14,413 nt of DNA. Origin: Ruminococcaceae bacterium UBA3753 (GTDB taxonomy: Bacteria > Bacillota > Clostridia > Oscillospirales > Acutalibacteraceae). Both the position numbers and the translations under genes were made by a program. The DNA is taken from positions 1-14,413 of the forward strand of contig DFGJ01000023.1 in the NCBI GenBank assembly GCA_002372375.1, read 5' to 3'. The notes beneath the pieces were generated by a model. The model was given only the letters and a program-made list of their open reading frames with translations, searched no databases and was not told where the DNA came from. Below are positions 1-6,729 of this stretch, piece by piece; position 1 is the first letter of the stretch; each line of letters starts with the position of its first letter.

Positions 1-167
1 GTGGACGGAATACTACATTAGATCAAAATCTATTCATGTCATCAAATAACATAAATGTTACCAAACGAGGCTCGAAAAAAACCGAGTAAAAACAGACAAT
101 TGCTGTACCCAGAAATGGCATAGAGCAATTCTAACAAACTTTTTTAAGTAAGGTTAAGGTGGGCTAC
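1..167. other. Non-coding left edge with one hairpin
   Basis: No credible reading frame is visible. An inverted repeat AATTGCT (98-104) / AGCAATT (124-130) could form a 7-bp stem over a 19-base loop, with a T-run at about 141-146. The T-run is too far from the stem for a classical terminator. This may be the tail of a gene or RNA lying to the left of the window. Confidence 0.4.
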
Positions 168-361
168 TAGAAAAAGCAGATAAGGTCCTGCTAAATTTTC
201 TAATATATGTGACGCGAAATCACCTTGCTTTCTCCCCGGATATATGTTAAAGCGCTAACGGGGACTCTATGTGTAAACCAATTGATCCACCCTTCTGTCA
301 AAGTGCCCGTTACGGCGGGCACTATTTTTTGATTAAATCAAAAAAAGTTTCGTTTGTACCG
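168..361 (+). ncRNA. Candidate small RNA, tandem copy 1
   Basis: This is the first of two head-to-tail copies of a unit with a 194-base period. Both copies share an AAGGT...ACCTT pairing near the 5' side, a central hairpin, the motif TATATGTTAA, a GTGTAAA block, TGTCAAAG, and an identical intrinsic terminator. In this copy the central hairpin is TCCCCG/CGGGGA. At the matching place the second copy has changed one C-G to U-A and one to U-G, with one mismatch, which partly supports a conserved RNA fold. A second small hairpin, TTTGAT/ATCAAA, follows the T-run. There is no open reading frame. I compared it from memory with 6S, tmRNA, SRP RNA, RNase P and common riboswitches and recognised none. 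The 5' end and promoter are uncertain, so the boundaries follow the repeat and not a transcript. Confidence 0.5.
303..330 (+). terminator. Intrinsic terminator of repeat copy 1
   Basis: A GC-rich stem, GTGCCCG (303-309) / CGGGCAC (316-322), closes a 6-base loop and is followed by TATTTTTT. It is by far the most GC-rich hairpin in an AT-rich region and is repeated identically 194 bases downstream. Confidence 0.85.
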
Positions 362-555
362 TTAAAAAAAGCGTATAAGGTTCTGCCAAATTTGCTAATG
401 TTTGTAACGCGATAACACCTTGGTTTTTTCCGGGTATATGTTAAGGTATTAATGAGAACTCTGCGTGTAAATCAGGTTATCCGCCCTTTTGTCAAAGTGC
501 CCGTTACGGCGGGCACTATTTTTTGGTTACATCAAAAAAATTTCGTTTGTACCGT
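362..555 (+). ncRNA. Candidate small RNA, tandem copy 2
   Basis: This is the second copy of the 194-base unit, by eye about three quarters identical to the first. The differences are scattered, and the terminator and several internal blocks are unchanged. That pattern fits two duplicated RNA genes under selection better than two decaying copies of junk. After the terminator, TTTGGT/ATCAAA keeps the small post-terminator hairpin with an A-U to G-U change. The downstream boundary is set by the end of similarity near TTTCGTTTGTACC. The 63-codon frame that crosses the terminator here is not credible as a gene. Confidence 0.5.
497..524 (+). terminator. Intrinsic terminator of repeat copy 2
   Basis: The stem GTGCCCG (497-503) / CGGGCAC (510-516) has loop TTACGG and is followed by TATTTTTT. 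It is base-for-base the same as the terminator at 303-330. Confidence 0.85.
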
Positions 556-674
556 ATAAACTATACTTATCCCACAATATAAAAATAGTAAACGCACGAC
601 TAACAATAGATCAGCGTATAAAACTTTTGATTTTTAAAGGCTCTAGTAAGATTTTAGGAAACGTGACAAATGCA

Positions 675-1544
675 TCATAACTTAAAGGCTTTAACTAAAT
701 CCATAAGGTCATCATTGCCATAAAATTCAAGCTGCAAAACACCCTTTTTCTTGCTTTTAGGAATAATCAATACATTCCTGCCAAGAACTCTTTTTAGTGA
801 CACCTCGACATCTGACAAAAAAGGATCTTTCTTTTTTGTCTTTTTATCAAAACTATTTAAAAGAGTCTTATCTTGTTCGTTATTTATCTTCTTGCACAAT
901 TCCTCAACTTCTCTAACAGACAAACTTTTCTCTATAATGAGATCACAGACACGCTCCATTTGCTCTGCCGTCTGCAAAGAAAGCAAAGTTCTCGCGTGAC
1001 CTACAGAAATAGAACCATCAGAAAGTTTTTTTCTAACATTCTCTGGCAACGCAAGCAACCTCAACGAGTTTGTAATAGATGAACGAGATTTTCCTACAGT
1101 TTTAGATATCTGCTCTTGAGTCAAAGAAAAAGAGTCAATTAAAGCTTTGTACCCAGAAGCTTCCTCTAAAGGTGAAAGATCCTCTCGCTGAAGATTTTCA
1201 ATCAATGTGACCTCAGCCTGCTCTCTGTCATTAAGTTCTCGAATGATAGCTGGTACTTCTTTTACACCGGCCATCCGTGCAGCACGCCATCTGCGCTCAC
1301 CAGCGACAATCTGGTATGAACCAGTACCAAAGATCGGCTTCACTATCAGAGGTTGCAAAATACCATAAGCTGCTATGGAATCTGCGAGTTCTTTAAGCCC
1401 CTCTGAGTCAAACTTACTCCTTGGCTGATTTTTATTGGGCTCGACATCCGATATTTTTAAATACACATAAGAATTATCCTCGGAAGTATTTTCCGTGAAA
1501 ATAGCGCCCAGACCTCTGCCTAATCCACCTAAATTTACACCCAT
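675..1544 (-). CDS. parB: Chromosome-partitioning protein ParB
   Basis: ParB is a CTP-dependent DNA clamp that loads at parS sites and helps segregate the origin region. The product is 289 residues, normal for the family. An N-terminal ParA-contact-like stretch (GLGRGLGAIF, residues 7-16) comes first. The ParB/Srx nucleotide-binding core follows, with GILQPLIVKP (61-70), the CTP-binding GERRWRA (82-88) and ENLQREDLSPLEEA (116-129). A helix-turn-helix lies at about 141-164 and a C-terminal dimerisation region at about 245-289. I chose the ATG at 1544 because the protein there begins with the family's usual start. Reading on to 1625 would add an unrelated hydrophobic, cysteine-rich leader. The ribosome site is weak (GGGGAT). 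A TATAAT box lies at 1612-1617 without a clear -35. The stop is TGA. parA and rsmG, usual neighbours in Firmicutes, are not beside it. A Noc-type paralogue is an alternative. Confidence 0.93.
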   Translation of the reverse strand: MGVNLGGLGRGLGAIFTENTSEDNSYVYLKISDVEPNKNQPRSKFDSEGLKELADSIAAYGILQPLIVKPIFGTGSYQIVAGERRWRAARMAGVKEVPAIIRELNDREQAEVTLIENLQREDLSPLEEASGYKALIDSFSLTQEQISKTVGKSRSSITNSLRLLALPENVRKKLSDGSISVGHARTLLSLQTAEQMERVCDLIIEKSLSVREVEELCKKINNEQDKTLLNSFDKKTKKKDPFLSDVEVSLKRVLGRNVLIIPKSKKKGVLQLEFYGNDDLMDLVKAFKL

Positions 1545-1867
1545 GACTTTATCCCCATGTCTGAGGAATCTTCCACAAAAGGAACAATAAAGCGTTGTAC
1601 ACAAAAACTCAATTATAATAAACAAAAGGCACTAAAAAAGCAATCACAATCATAAAAATAATTACCTTCGAAATAGCCAAAAATCCAAAATACAAAAAAA
1701 ATTAAGACTCCCAAGTTGAGCTAAGTATCCGAGCAACGCAAAATTTAGCCAAACAAATACAAAATACTAAAACAAAAACTAAAAAACACTATTAAATATC
1801 CATAAACATACGCTACTTTCTGCATATTTTTAAGTTTAATAAATCATTCGCTTACCTGCTCCAAAAT
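1545..1867. other. AT-rich gap between parB and the GTPase gene
   Basis: This stretch of 323 bases has no supportable gene on either strand. It holds the presumed parB leader, with a possible -10 TATAAT at 1612-1617 reading leftward, and the 3' flank of the GTPase gene. No clear stem-plus-T-run terminator or repeat was seen. Confidence 0.5.
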
Positions 1868-2623
1868 CTATTTTTTAGAAAGTAATTCTTTTTTCAACCT
1901 TTCCATAGACTCTGCGCTATCTGTGTCTGTAACCACAAATATACAATTTAGTGAATCACACCTTTCTTTTAAAGCATTCTTAAAATTGTTTATTACATTT
2001 GCCTTTAATGTCTCGTCTTTAATTTTGTCGCTCCGTGCAAGGTCAAATATAAACTTCTGTTTATCATTTTTCGACTTAGAAGCTGCCAAACTCTGCATTA
2101 TTTCATCTATACTTTGATCTTCAAGTTTTTTGGAAACATTAATTCCAACTATAACAACATCAGCCTCATGTAAACGCTTTTTAGCTTCTTCTATACCTTG
2201 CAACTCATCTTTATTAGCATTTTTGTGTAAGCCGGGGGTATCACAAAATTTAATTTTGTCTTTTGACAAATATGTATCTACACAATTAACTGCCGTGGTA
2301 ACACCGTACATTTCACCCGTTTCAAAATTAGAGCCAGTCAATTTATTGATCTTGTTAGATTTTCCAGTAGATGGCGAGCCAAACATATATACGGTTTTGA
2401 CATGTTTTTTACCTACTTCCTTTTTCGTTCCTAAAAAACGTGATACAGCGGCAAACGAAGAATCTAAGCAAGTTTTCGCATATTTCAAAAAGCACTTTTC
2501 GCTATTTTTAGTGTTGCAACCTGCTGCATTGCTATTAGAAGTACCAAAATACAAAAATTGAGTAATTCCAGATAATACACCTACAACAATTTTTTTTACA
2601 GTGGATTTTCTCTTTAAAAGCAT
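1868..2623 (-). CDS. Putative secreted Ras-like/AIG1-like GTPase
   Basis: The 251-residue product joins a signal-peptide-like N-terminus to a small GTPase domain. Residues 1-34 have a basic start (KRK, KK), a hydrophobic stretch IVVGVLSGITQFLYFG and a likely cleavage region near SNAAG. The GTPase motifs follow in order: G1 P-loop GSPSTGKS (82-89), a G2 threonine in GVTT (107-110), G3 DTPG (128-131), G4-like ARSD (196-199; the usual form is N/TKxD) and a G5-like SAE (236-238). The spacing resembles septin/AIG1/Toc34-type GTPases, but I cannot name a family. The ATG at 2623 is preferred over an upstream TTG at 2671 because AGAGGTG sits six to seven bases before it and the upstream frame runs through the inverted repeat. 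The gene stands alone with its own promoter. An exported GTPase would meet GTP only in another cell's cytoplasm, so a host-directed effector is my inference. A membrane-anchored protein with a cytoplasmic domain is the alternative. Confidence 0.8.
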   Translation of the reverse strand: MLLKRKSTVKKIVVGVLSGITQFLYFGTSNSNAAGCNTKNSEKCFLKYAKTCLDSSFAAVSRFLGTKKEVGKKHVKTVYMFGSPSTGKSNKINKLTGSNFETGEMYGVTTAVNCVDTYLSKDKIKFCDTPGLHKNANKDELQGIEEAKKRLHEADVVIVGINVSKKLEDQSIDEIMQSLAASKSKNDKQKFIFDLARSDKIKDETLKANVINNFKNALKERCDSLNCIFVVTDTDSAESMERLKKELLSKK

Positions 2624-2644
2624 TTTTACACCTCTTATAAATAA

Positions 2645-2675
2645 ATTATTGTTAACAGTGAGTGTTAACAATAAT
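2645..2675. repeat. Perfect 13-bp inverted repeat in GTPase leader
   Basis: The arms ATTATTGTTAACA (2645-2657) and TGTTAACAATAAT (2663-2675) are exact inverted copies around the 5-base spacer GTGAG. The element lies between the -10 box and the ribosome binding site of the GTPase gene, at about the expected transcription start. It could be an operator for a dimeric repressor, or a hairpin at the 5' end of the mRNA. It has no T-run on the gene's strand that would make it a terminator. Confidence 0.8.
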
Positions 2676-2680
2676 ATTGT

Positions 2681-2708
2681 ATCATAAAAAACTATTAATT
2701 CCTTTAAA
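2681..2708 (-). promoter_or_regulatory. Promoter of the GTPase gene
   Basis: Reading leftward there is a -35-like TTTAAA (2703-2708), a 16-base spacer and a -10 TATGAT (2681-2686). The predicted start falls at about 2674, at the edge of the inverted repeat. The -10 is good and the -35 matches four of six positions. Confidence 0.5.
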
Positions 2709-2856
2709 ATATTCTTTAAAAATATAAGTTCATACGAAACAATATATATTGCGATCTTACAGCTTGTTTTTTATTATTTTCAAACAAATAAAACGGCTAC
2801 ACGTATTATCCAAAATTTGAGTAATATTTTTTTATTAGTACCGAAAATAAAAATTG

Positions 2857-2885
2857 TTGACATGAAAGAACTATTTTGCTAGACT
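2857..2885 (+). promoter_or_regulatory. Promoter of rplM-rpsI
   Basis: A perfect -35 TTGACA (2857-2862), a 17-base spacer and a -10 TAGACT (2880-2885) precede rplM. The expected start is near 2892, leaving a leader of about 58 bases. Confidence 0.7.
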
Positions 2886-2949
2886 AACACTGTGTCGTTT
2901 GTGTATAGGTATAATGTTTTGTTTGTTTGAAGGATTGTGGAGGCCTTTT

Positions 2950-3384
2950 ATGACAAAGACGTATGCTGTTAAGCCCAATGAGGTAAAACGTGAGTGGTAT
3001 GTTTTGGACGCCAATGGTATACCGTTGGGACGGGTGGCTTCTAAGGCAGCTTCATTGTTGCGTGGAAAGGGTAAGGTTTGTTATACTCCGCACGTTGATT
3101 GTGGAGATTTTGTAGTTGTTGTGAACTGTTCAGATGTGTTGCTGACGGGAAATAAGCTCACTCAGAAGTATTACCGCAAACATACGGGGTATATTGGACA
3201 TCTTAGGGAAACAAGGTGCGATAAGCTTTTAGCAGAGAGGCCAACAGATGTCATGCTTCACGCTGTCAGGGGCATGATGCCTCGCAATTCTCTTGGTCGT
3301 GGTGCAGTGAAGAGACTAAAACTTTACGCGGATGGAAGCCATGCGCATAAGTCGCAGAATCCTAAGAAATTGGATCTAGTTTAA
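2950..3384 (+). CDS. rplM: 50S ribosomal protein L13
   Basis: L13 is an early-assembling protein of the large ribosomal subunit that binds 23S rRNA. The 144-residue product is of usual length. It shows the family pattern KPNEVKREWYVLDA at the N-terminus, LGRVAS(K)AA, LRGKGK, the central HTGYIG and the C-terminal block RGMMPRNSLGR followed by LKLYADGSHAH. The ATG at 2950 is set by GGAGG seven bases before it and by the family's start. An in-frame 17-codon extension upstream overlaps the leader and ribosome site and is rejected. rpsI follows 27 bases later, the conserved rplM-rpsI pair found across bacteria, and both are read from the TTGACA promoter at 2857. Confidence 0.98.
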   Translation: MTKTYAVKPNEVKREWYVLDANGIPLGRVASKAASLLRGKGKVCYTPHVDCGDFVVVVNCSDVLLTGNKLTQKYYRKHTGYIGHLRETRCDKLLAERPTDVMLHAVRGMMPRNSLGRGAVKRLKLYADGSHAHKSQNPKKLDLV

Positions 3385-3411
3385 TTGTGCTTTGTAGAAA
3401 GGTGTTTTTTA

Positions 3412-3810
3412 ATGGCTGGTTTGTGTCTTTGTGGAACAGGTAGACGTAAGAGTTCTGTGGCGAGAGTGCGAGTTTGCTTCGGCGGAACTGGAAATATAAG
3501 GATAAATGGTAGAAGTATGGATGACTACTTTGGCTTAGATACTCTTAAGGTTGTGGCTACGCAAGCCCTTAAACTTGTCGAATTGGATAAAAAAGTCGAT
3601 GTAAGCTGCAACGTTTCGGGTGGCGGAGTTTCTGGGCAGGCTGGTGCCATTCGTCATGGTATATCGCGTGCTCTTCTTGACTATGATGGTGCAGATTACA
3701 GGCGCGTTTTGAAAAGTGCAGGTTTTCTTACCAGAGATCCGCGTATGAAGGAACGTAAGAAATACGGATTGAAAGCTGCTAGAAAGGCGCCTCAGTTTTC
3801 TAAGCGTTAG
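3412..3810 (+). CDS. rpsI: 30S ribosomal protein S9
   Basis: S9 sits in the head of the small ribosomal subunit, and its C-terminal tail reaches the P-site tRNA. The 132-residue product begins near the hallmark GTGRRKSSVARVR, continues with INGRSMDDYFG, then the GGGVSGQAGAIRHGISRALL block, and ends in the basic tail RKKYGLKAARKAPQFSKR, whose final SKR is the conserved tRNA-contacting end. The ATG at 3412 has AAAGGTG seven bases before it. A nine-codon in-frame extension would begin directly after the rplM stop and is unlikely. It forms the second gene of the rplM-rpsI operon. No convincing terminator follows the stop. Confidence 0.98.
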   Translation: MAGLCLCGTGRRKSSVARVRVCFGGTGNIRINGRSMDDYFGLDTLKVVATQALKLVELDKKVDVSCNVSGGGVSGQAGAIRHGISRALLDYDGADYRRVLKSAGFLTRDPRMKERKKYGLKAARKAPQFSKR

Positions 3811-4266
3811 TAGATCTACAGCTTGTTCTTTTGGGTATGCAGTTTTTTGTTTCGTGTTTTTATTCGTTGAAAAAGGTCGACAATTCTGTCTGATTTGGCT
3901 GTGAGTTTTTTCGTATCCCTCGTGGTCGTGGGGTTTCTGAGTCGTAGAACATTTCGCTTTTTGTACTACACTTTTTGTCGTCTGAATATTTGAAAACGTT
4001 CACTCTGTGTGATTTGTGTCGTTTGTCGTTACGAGTTTCGTTTGCGTTATTTCTGCTTCGCCTCGTGATGCTTTGGCTTTACTTGCTTTAGTTTTGTGGG
4101 GGCAGTGTTTTTTTATCGCCTTACCGCGTTCTTTCCATTGAGTGTTTTTATTTTGTTGGGGTTCAGGCTTACTTAAATTGCTCGCGTTCTACGTTGATGT
4201 TGAACGTGTTTTTGGTTTATTGTTACGACAGGCGTATAATCCTTCTATACTAGAATAAGCTAAAGA
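3811..4266. other. T/G-rich gene desert after rpsI
   Basis: About 450 bases have no supportable gene on either strand. Up to about 4258 the + strand is strikingly rich in T with G, with short repeated words such as TCGTTT and TTTGTCGTT. The composition then switches to A-rich. I see no recognisable protein remnant in any frame. The only element near its right end is a possible promoter at 4212-4240. It may be a decayed gene or an untranslated transcript; neither can be shown here. Confidence 0.4.
4212..4240 (+). promoter_or_regulatory. Possible promoter ahead of the 161-bp repeats
   Basis: A perfect -10 TATAAT (4235-4240) lies 17 bases after a poor -35, TTGGTT (4212-4217). A transcript would begin near 4247, some 20 bases before the first repeat copy, so the repeats may be transcribed. 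The weak -35 keeps this tentative. Confidence 0.35.
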
Positions 4267-4425
4267 GCAGACGATTTCGAAAAACAAGGTAAATTGCTGG
4301 CTTTGCTAGTTAAACTTAATTCAATAATAATGCACAACTAAAAGGCACTGTAGTTTATAAACACTAACAAAAACAAAACTGGAAAGTTCTAAAAACAGGC
4401 GTTTCAGACTAGGCTGTAACACATC
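4267..4425. repeat. 161-bp-period tandem repeat, copy 1
   Basis: A 159-base unit begins GCAGACGATTTCG and ends GTAACACATC. It repeats head-to-tail after two spacer bases and agrees with copy 2 at about nine of ten positions by eye. It has no reading frame. Both copies keep the 10-base palindrome GTTTATAAAC (here 4353-4362) and the blocks AACTAAAAGGCACTGTAG and AAAAACAGGCGTTTCAG. No inverted terminal repeats or transposase indicate an insertion sequence. It could be an untranslated RNA pair or part of a larger repeat family in this genome. Confidence 0.75.
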
Positions 4426-4427
4426 AC

Positions 4428-4586
4428 GCAGACGATTTCGAAAAACAAGGTAAATTTTTGGCTTTGCTAGTTAAAGTTAGTTCAATAATAATGTACAACT
4501 AAAAGGCACTGTAGTTTATAAACACTAACAAAAGCAGAACTGAAAATTGCTAAAAACAGGCGTTTCAGGCTAGATTGTAACACATC
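4428..4586. repeat. 161-bp-period tandem repeat, copy 2
   Basis: This is the second copy of the same unit, with the palindrome GTTTATAAAC at 4514-4523. Differences from copy 1 cluster in two places, the AAGTTAGTT segment and the stretch after CACTAACAAAA, while the flanking blocks are unchanged. Similarity stops sharply at ACACATC; the next sequence is the ligA upstream region. Confidence 0.75.
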
Positions 4587-4629
4587 CCTAGAAAAATAAG
4601 ACCATTTATTACACTTTTAAACTTCTTAA

Positions 4630-4658
4630 TTGACACACATCGAAAGTGCTTTTTTCAT
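4630..4658 (+). promoter_or_regulatory. Possible ligA promoter
   Basis: A perfect -35 TTGACA (4630-4635) is followed after 17 bases by the weak -10 TTTCAT (4653-4658). It would give a leader of about 65-70 bases before the ligA start. Confidence 0.35.
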
Positions 4659-4731
4659 TTTTTACATTTTAGATTTTAGCACACAAGTACAATTTTCGCT
4701 CTGCCAGAATTTGATTAGCGAGGAAACATAT

Positions 4732-6729
4732 ATGTACGAAGATAAAAATGAAATAAGACAGATCATTGAAAAACTTTGTGATGAAATAAATTTTCACAAC
4801 AGAAAGTACTATGAAGAAGATGATCCTGTAATTAGTGACTATGAGTATGACATTCTTTACAGAAAACTTGAGACTCTTGAGAGTAAATACCCTGAGCTCA
4901 CTTTACTAAATTCTCCTACAAAGAGAATAGGTGGAAATGCCAGTAAAAAATTTTCGCCTGTAAAACATAAAGTAATGATGCAGAGTCTTCATGATTCTTT
5001 TTCGTACGATGAAATAAAAGATTTTGACAAAAGGATAAAAAATAGACTTAACGAAGGATGTGAATACGTAGTAGAGCCCAAAATAGATGGACTATCTGTT
5101 TCACTTGAGTATAAGGACGGTATTTTGGTCAGGGGTTCCACAAGGGGAAATGGTCTTGTTGGGGAAGATATCACCGAAAATATAAGAGAAATCAAGTCAG
5201 TTCCTCTAAATATTAGAGATGATGTTCCGTACTTAGAGGTAAGAGGCGAAGTTTATTTATCTGAAAAGAATTTCCTCACACTTTTGGAAGAACAAAAAAA
5301 GAGGGGTGATAAAATATTTAAAAATCCAAGAAATGCAGCAGCAGGTTCCTTAAGGCAGAAAGATCCCAATATAACTAAAAAGAGAAATTTAGACATAATA
5401 ATTTTTAATGTGCAGAGAATAGAAGGTAAAGACTTATCGAAACATAAAGAGTCTATAGATTATTTAAAATATCTAGGGTTTAAAACCGTACCACTACTTA
5501 GAGTTTTTGAAGATATTAAAGAAGTTATAGAAGAAATAGAAAAAATAGGCAAACGCAGGTCTACTTATGACTTTCCACTGGATGGTGCAGTTGTAAAAGT
5601 TAACTCTTTTAGTCAACGGGAAATTTTAGGTAACACAGCGAAATTTCCAAGATGGGCGGAAGCTTTTAAGTATCCCCCTGAAGAAAAGGATACAAAACTG
5701 TTAAAAATAGAATTCAATGTGGGTAGAACAGGTGTAGTAACTCCTGTAGCAATTTTTGAGCCGATAATTTTAGCTGGTACACTGGTCAGCAGAGCTTCCC
5801 TTCACAATGAAGATCTTATTAAGGAAAAAGGCATAAAAATAAACGACATAATTGTTGTGAGAAAAGCCGGAGAAATAATACCTGAAGTAGTTAAGGTCAA
5901 AGAGCACACCGAAGAATCCAAAGAATTTTTTATGCCTACAATTTGTCCATCTTGTAGTTCTAAACTGGTTAGAGAAGAAGACGAGGTGGCTTTAAGATGT
6001 AAAAATATTAATTGTCCGGCGCAACTTCTCAGAAATATTGTGCACTTTGCCTCTAAAAATGCTATGAATATCGAAGGGCTTGGACCTGCTATAGCTAAGG
6101 AGTTAATAGAAAAAGACTTAATCAAAGATATCAGCGATATATATTCTTTAACTCCAGCAAATTTAATGTGCCTTAAAAACTTCAAAGAAAAATCGGTAAA
6201 TAACACGATAAAAGCTATTGAAAGATCTAAAAATGTAAGCCTTAGTAATTTAATTTATGCATTAGGAATAAAGAACATCGGACTCGAATGCGCTAGACTT
6301 TTAACAAAAAAATATACTTGTTTAGATTCGTTGATTAATACAGATTGTGAAGACTTAAAAAGTATAGATGGTATAGGAGAGGTCATAGCAAAAAACATAG
6401 TAGATTATTTTAATCTAACAGAAAATATAAAATTAATAGATAATTTAAAAAAATGTGGAATAAATCCAAAAAACGAAATTAGAAAAAATGAAACTGAAAT
6501 AGGAAAACTTCAGGGCAAAAGTTTTGTTATCACCGGGGTTTTATCTGGCCATTCAAGGAACGAGATTACTAAAGTAATTCTAGAAAATGGTGGCAAAATT
6601 TTAAGCAATGTGTCTAAAAAAGCAGACTATCTGTTAGCAGGAACGAATGCAGGAAGTAAACTTTCTAAGGCCAAAGAATTGGATTTAAAAATTATCGGTG
6701 AAAAAGAGTTTTTTGAACTTATTCGCTAA
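4732..6729 (+). CDS. ligA: NAD+-dependent DNA ligase LigA
   Basis: LigA seals nicks in DNA with NAD+ in replication and repair. The 665-residue product has every expected domain. The Ia domain (ISDYEYDILYRKLE, about 34-47) comes first. The adenylation domain carries the catalytic lysine K117 in KIDG, RGNGLVGEDIT (138-148) and a DGAVVKV motif (284-290). The OB fold (GRTGVVTPVA, 331-340) is followed by a four-cysteine zinc finger (C405, C408, C423, C428), helix-hairpin-helix repeats (about 445-560) and a C-terminal BRCT domain (about 590-665). Length is typical. The ATG at 4732 is chosen because GAGG lies about eight bases before it and the family begins here; an in-frame run back to 4630 crosses the likely promoter. 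The gene is strongly purine-rich on its coding strand. It stands alone between two gene-poor stretches, away from pcrA/uvrD, its usual partner in Firmicutes. Confidence 0.98.
   Translation: MYEDKNEIRQIIEKLCDEINFHNRKYYEEDDPVISDYEYDILYRKLETLESKYPELTLLNSPTKRIGGNASKKFSPVKHKVMMQSLHDSFSYDEIKDFDKRIKNRLNEGCEYVVEPKIDGLSVSLEYKDGILVRGSTRGNGLVGEDITENIREIKSVPLNIRDDVPYLEVRGEVYLSEKNFLTLLEEQKKRGDKIFKNPRNAAAGSLRQKDPNITKKRNLDIIIFNVQRIEGKDLSKHKESIDYLKYLGFKTVPLLRVFEDIKEVIEEIEKIGKRRSTYDFPLDGAVVKVNSFSQREILGNTAKFPRWAEAFKYPPEEKDTKLLKIEFNVGRTGVVTPVAIFEPIILAGTLVSRASLHNEDLIKEKGIKINDIIVVRKAGEIIPEVVKVKEHTEESKEFFMPTICPSCSSKLVREEDEVALRCKNINCPAQLLRNIVHFASKNAMNIEGLGPAIAKELIEKDLIKDISDIYSLTPANLMCLKNFKEKSVNNTIKAIERSKNVSLSNLIYALGIKNIGLECARLLTKKYTCLDSLINTDCEDLKSIDGIGEVIAKNIVDYFNLTENIKLIDNLKKCGINPKNEIRKNETEIGKLQGKSFVITGVLSGHSRNEITKVILENGGKILSNVSKKADYLLAGTNAGSKLSKAKELDLKIIGEKEFFELIR

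Noticed and set aside
168..555. CRISPR array or insertion sequence
   Set aside because: There are only two long diverged units with terminators, no short repeat-spacer pattern, no transposase and no terminal inverted repeats.
489..680. 63-codon + strand frame
   Set aside because: It crosses the intrinsic terminator of repeat copy 2, has no ribosome site and overlaps the parB 3' end.
1545..1625. Upstream extension of parB
   Set aside because: The 27 extra residues are hydrophobic and cysteine-rich, unlike ParB N-termini, and overlap the likely promoter.
2130..2561. 143-codon + strand frame
   Set aside because: It is fully antisense to the GTPase gene, whose frame has clear motifs; there is no ribosome site or protein signature.
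5802..6206. 134-codon - strand frame inside ligA
   Set aside because: It is a shadow of the ligA zinc-finger/HhH region, which is certain in the other frame.
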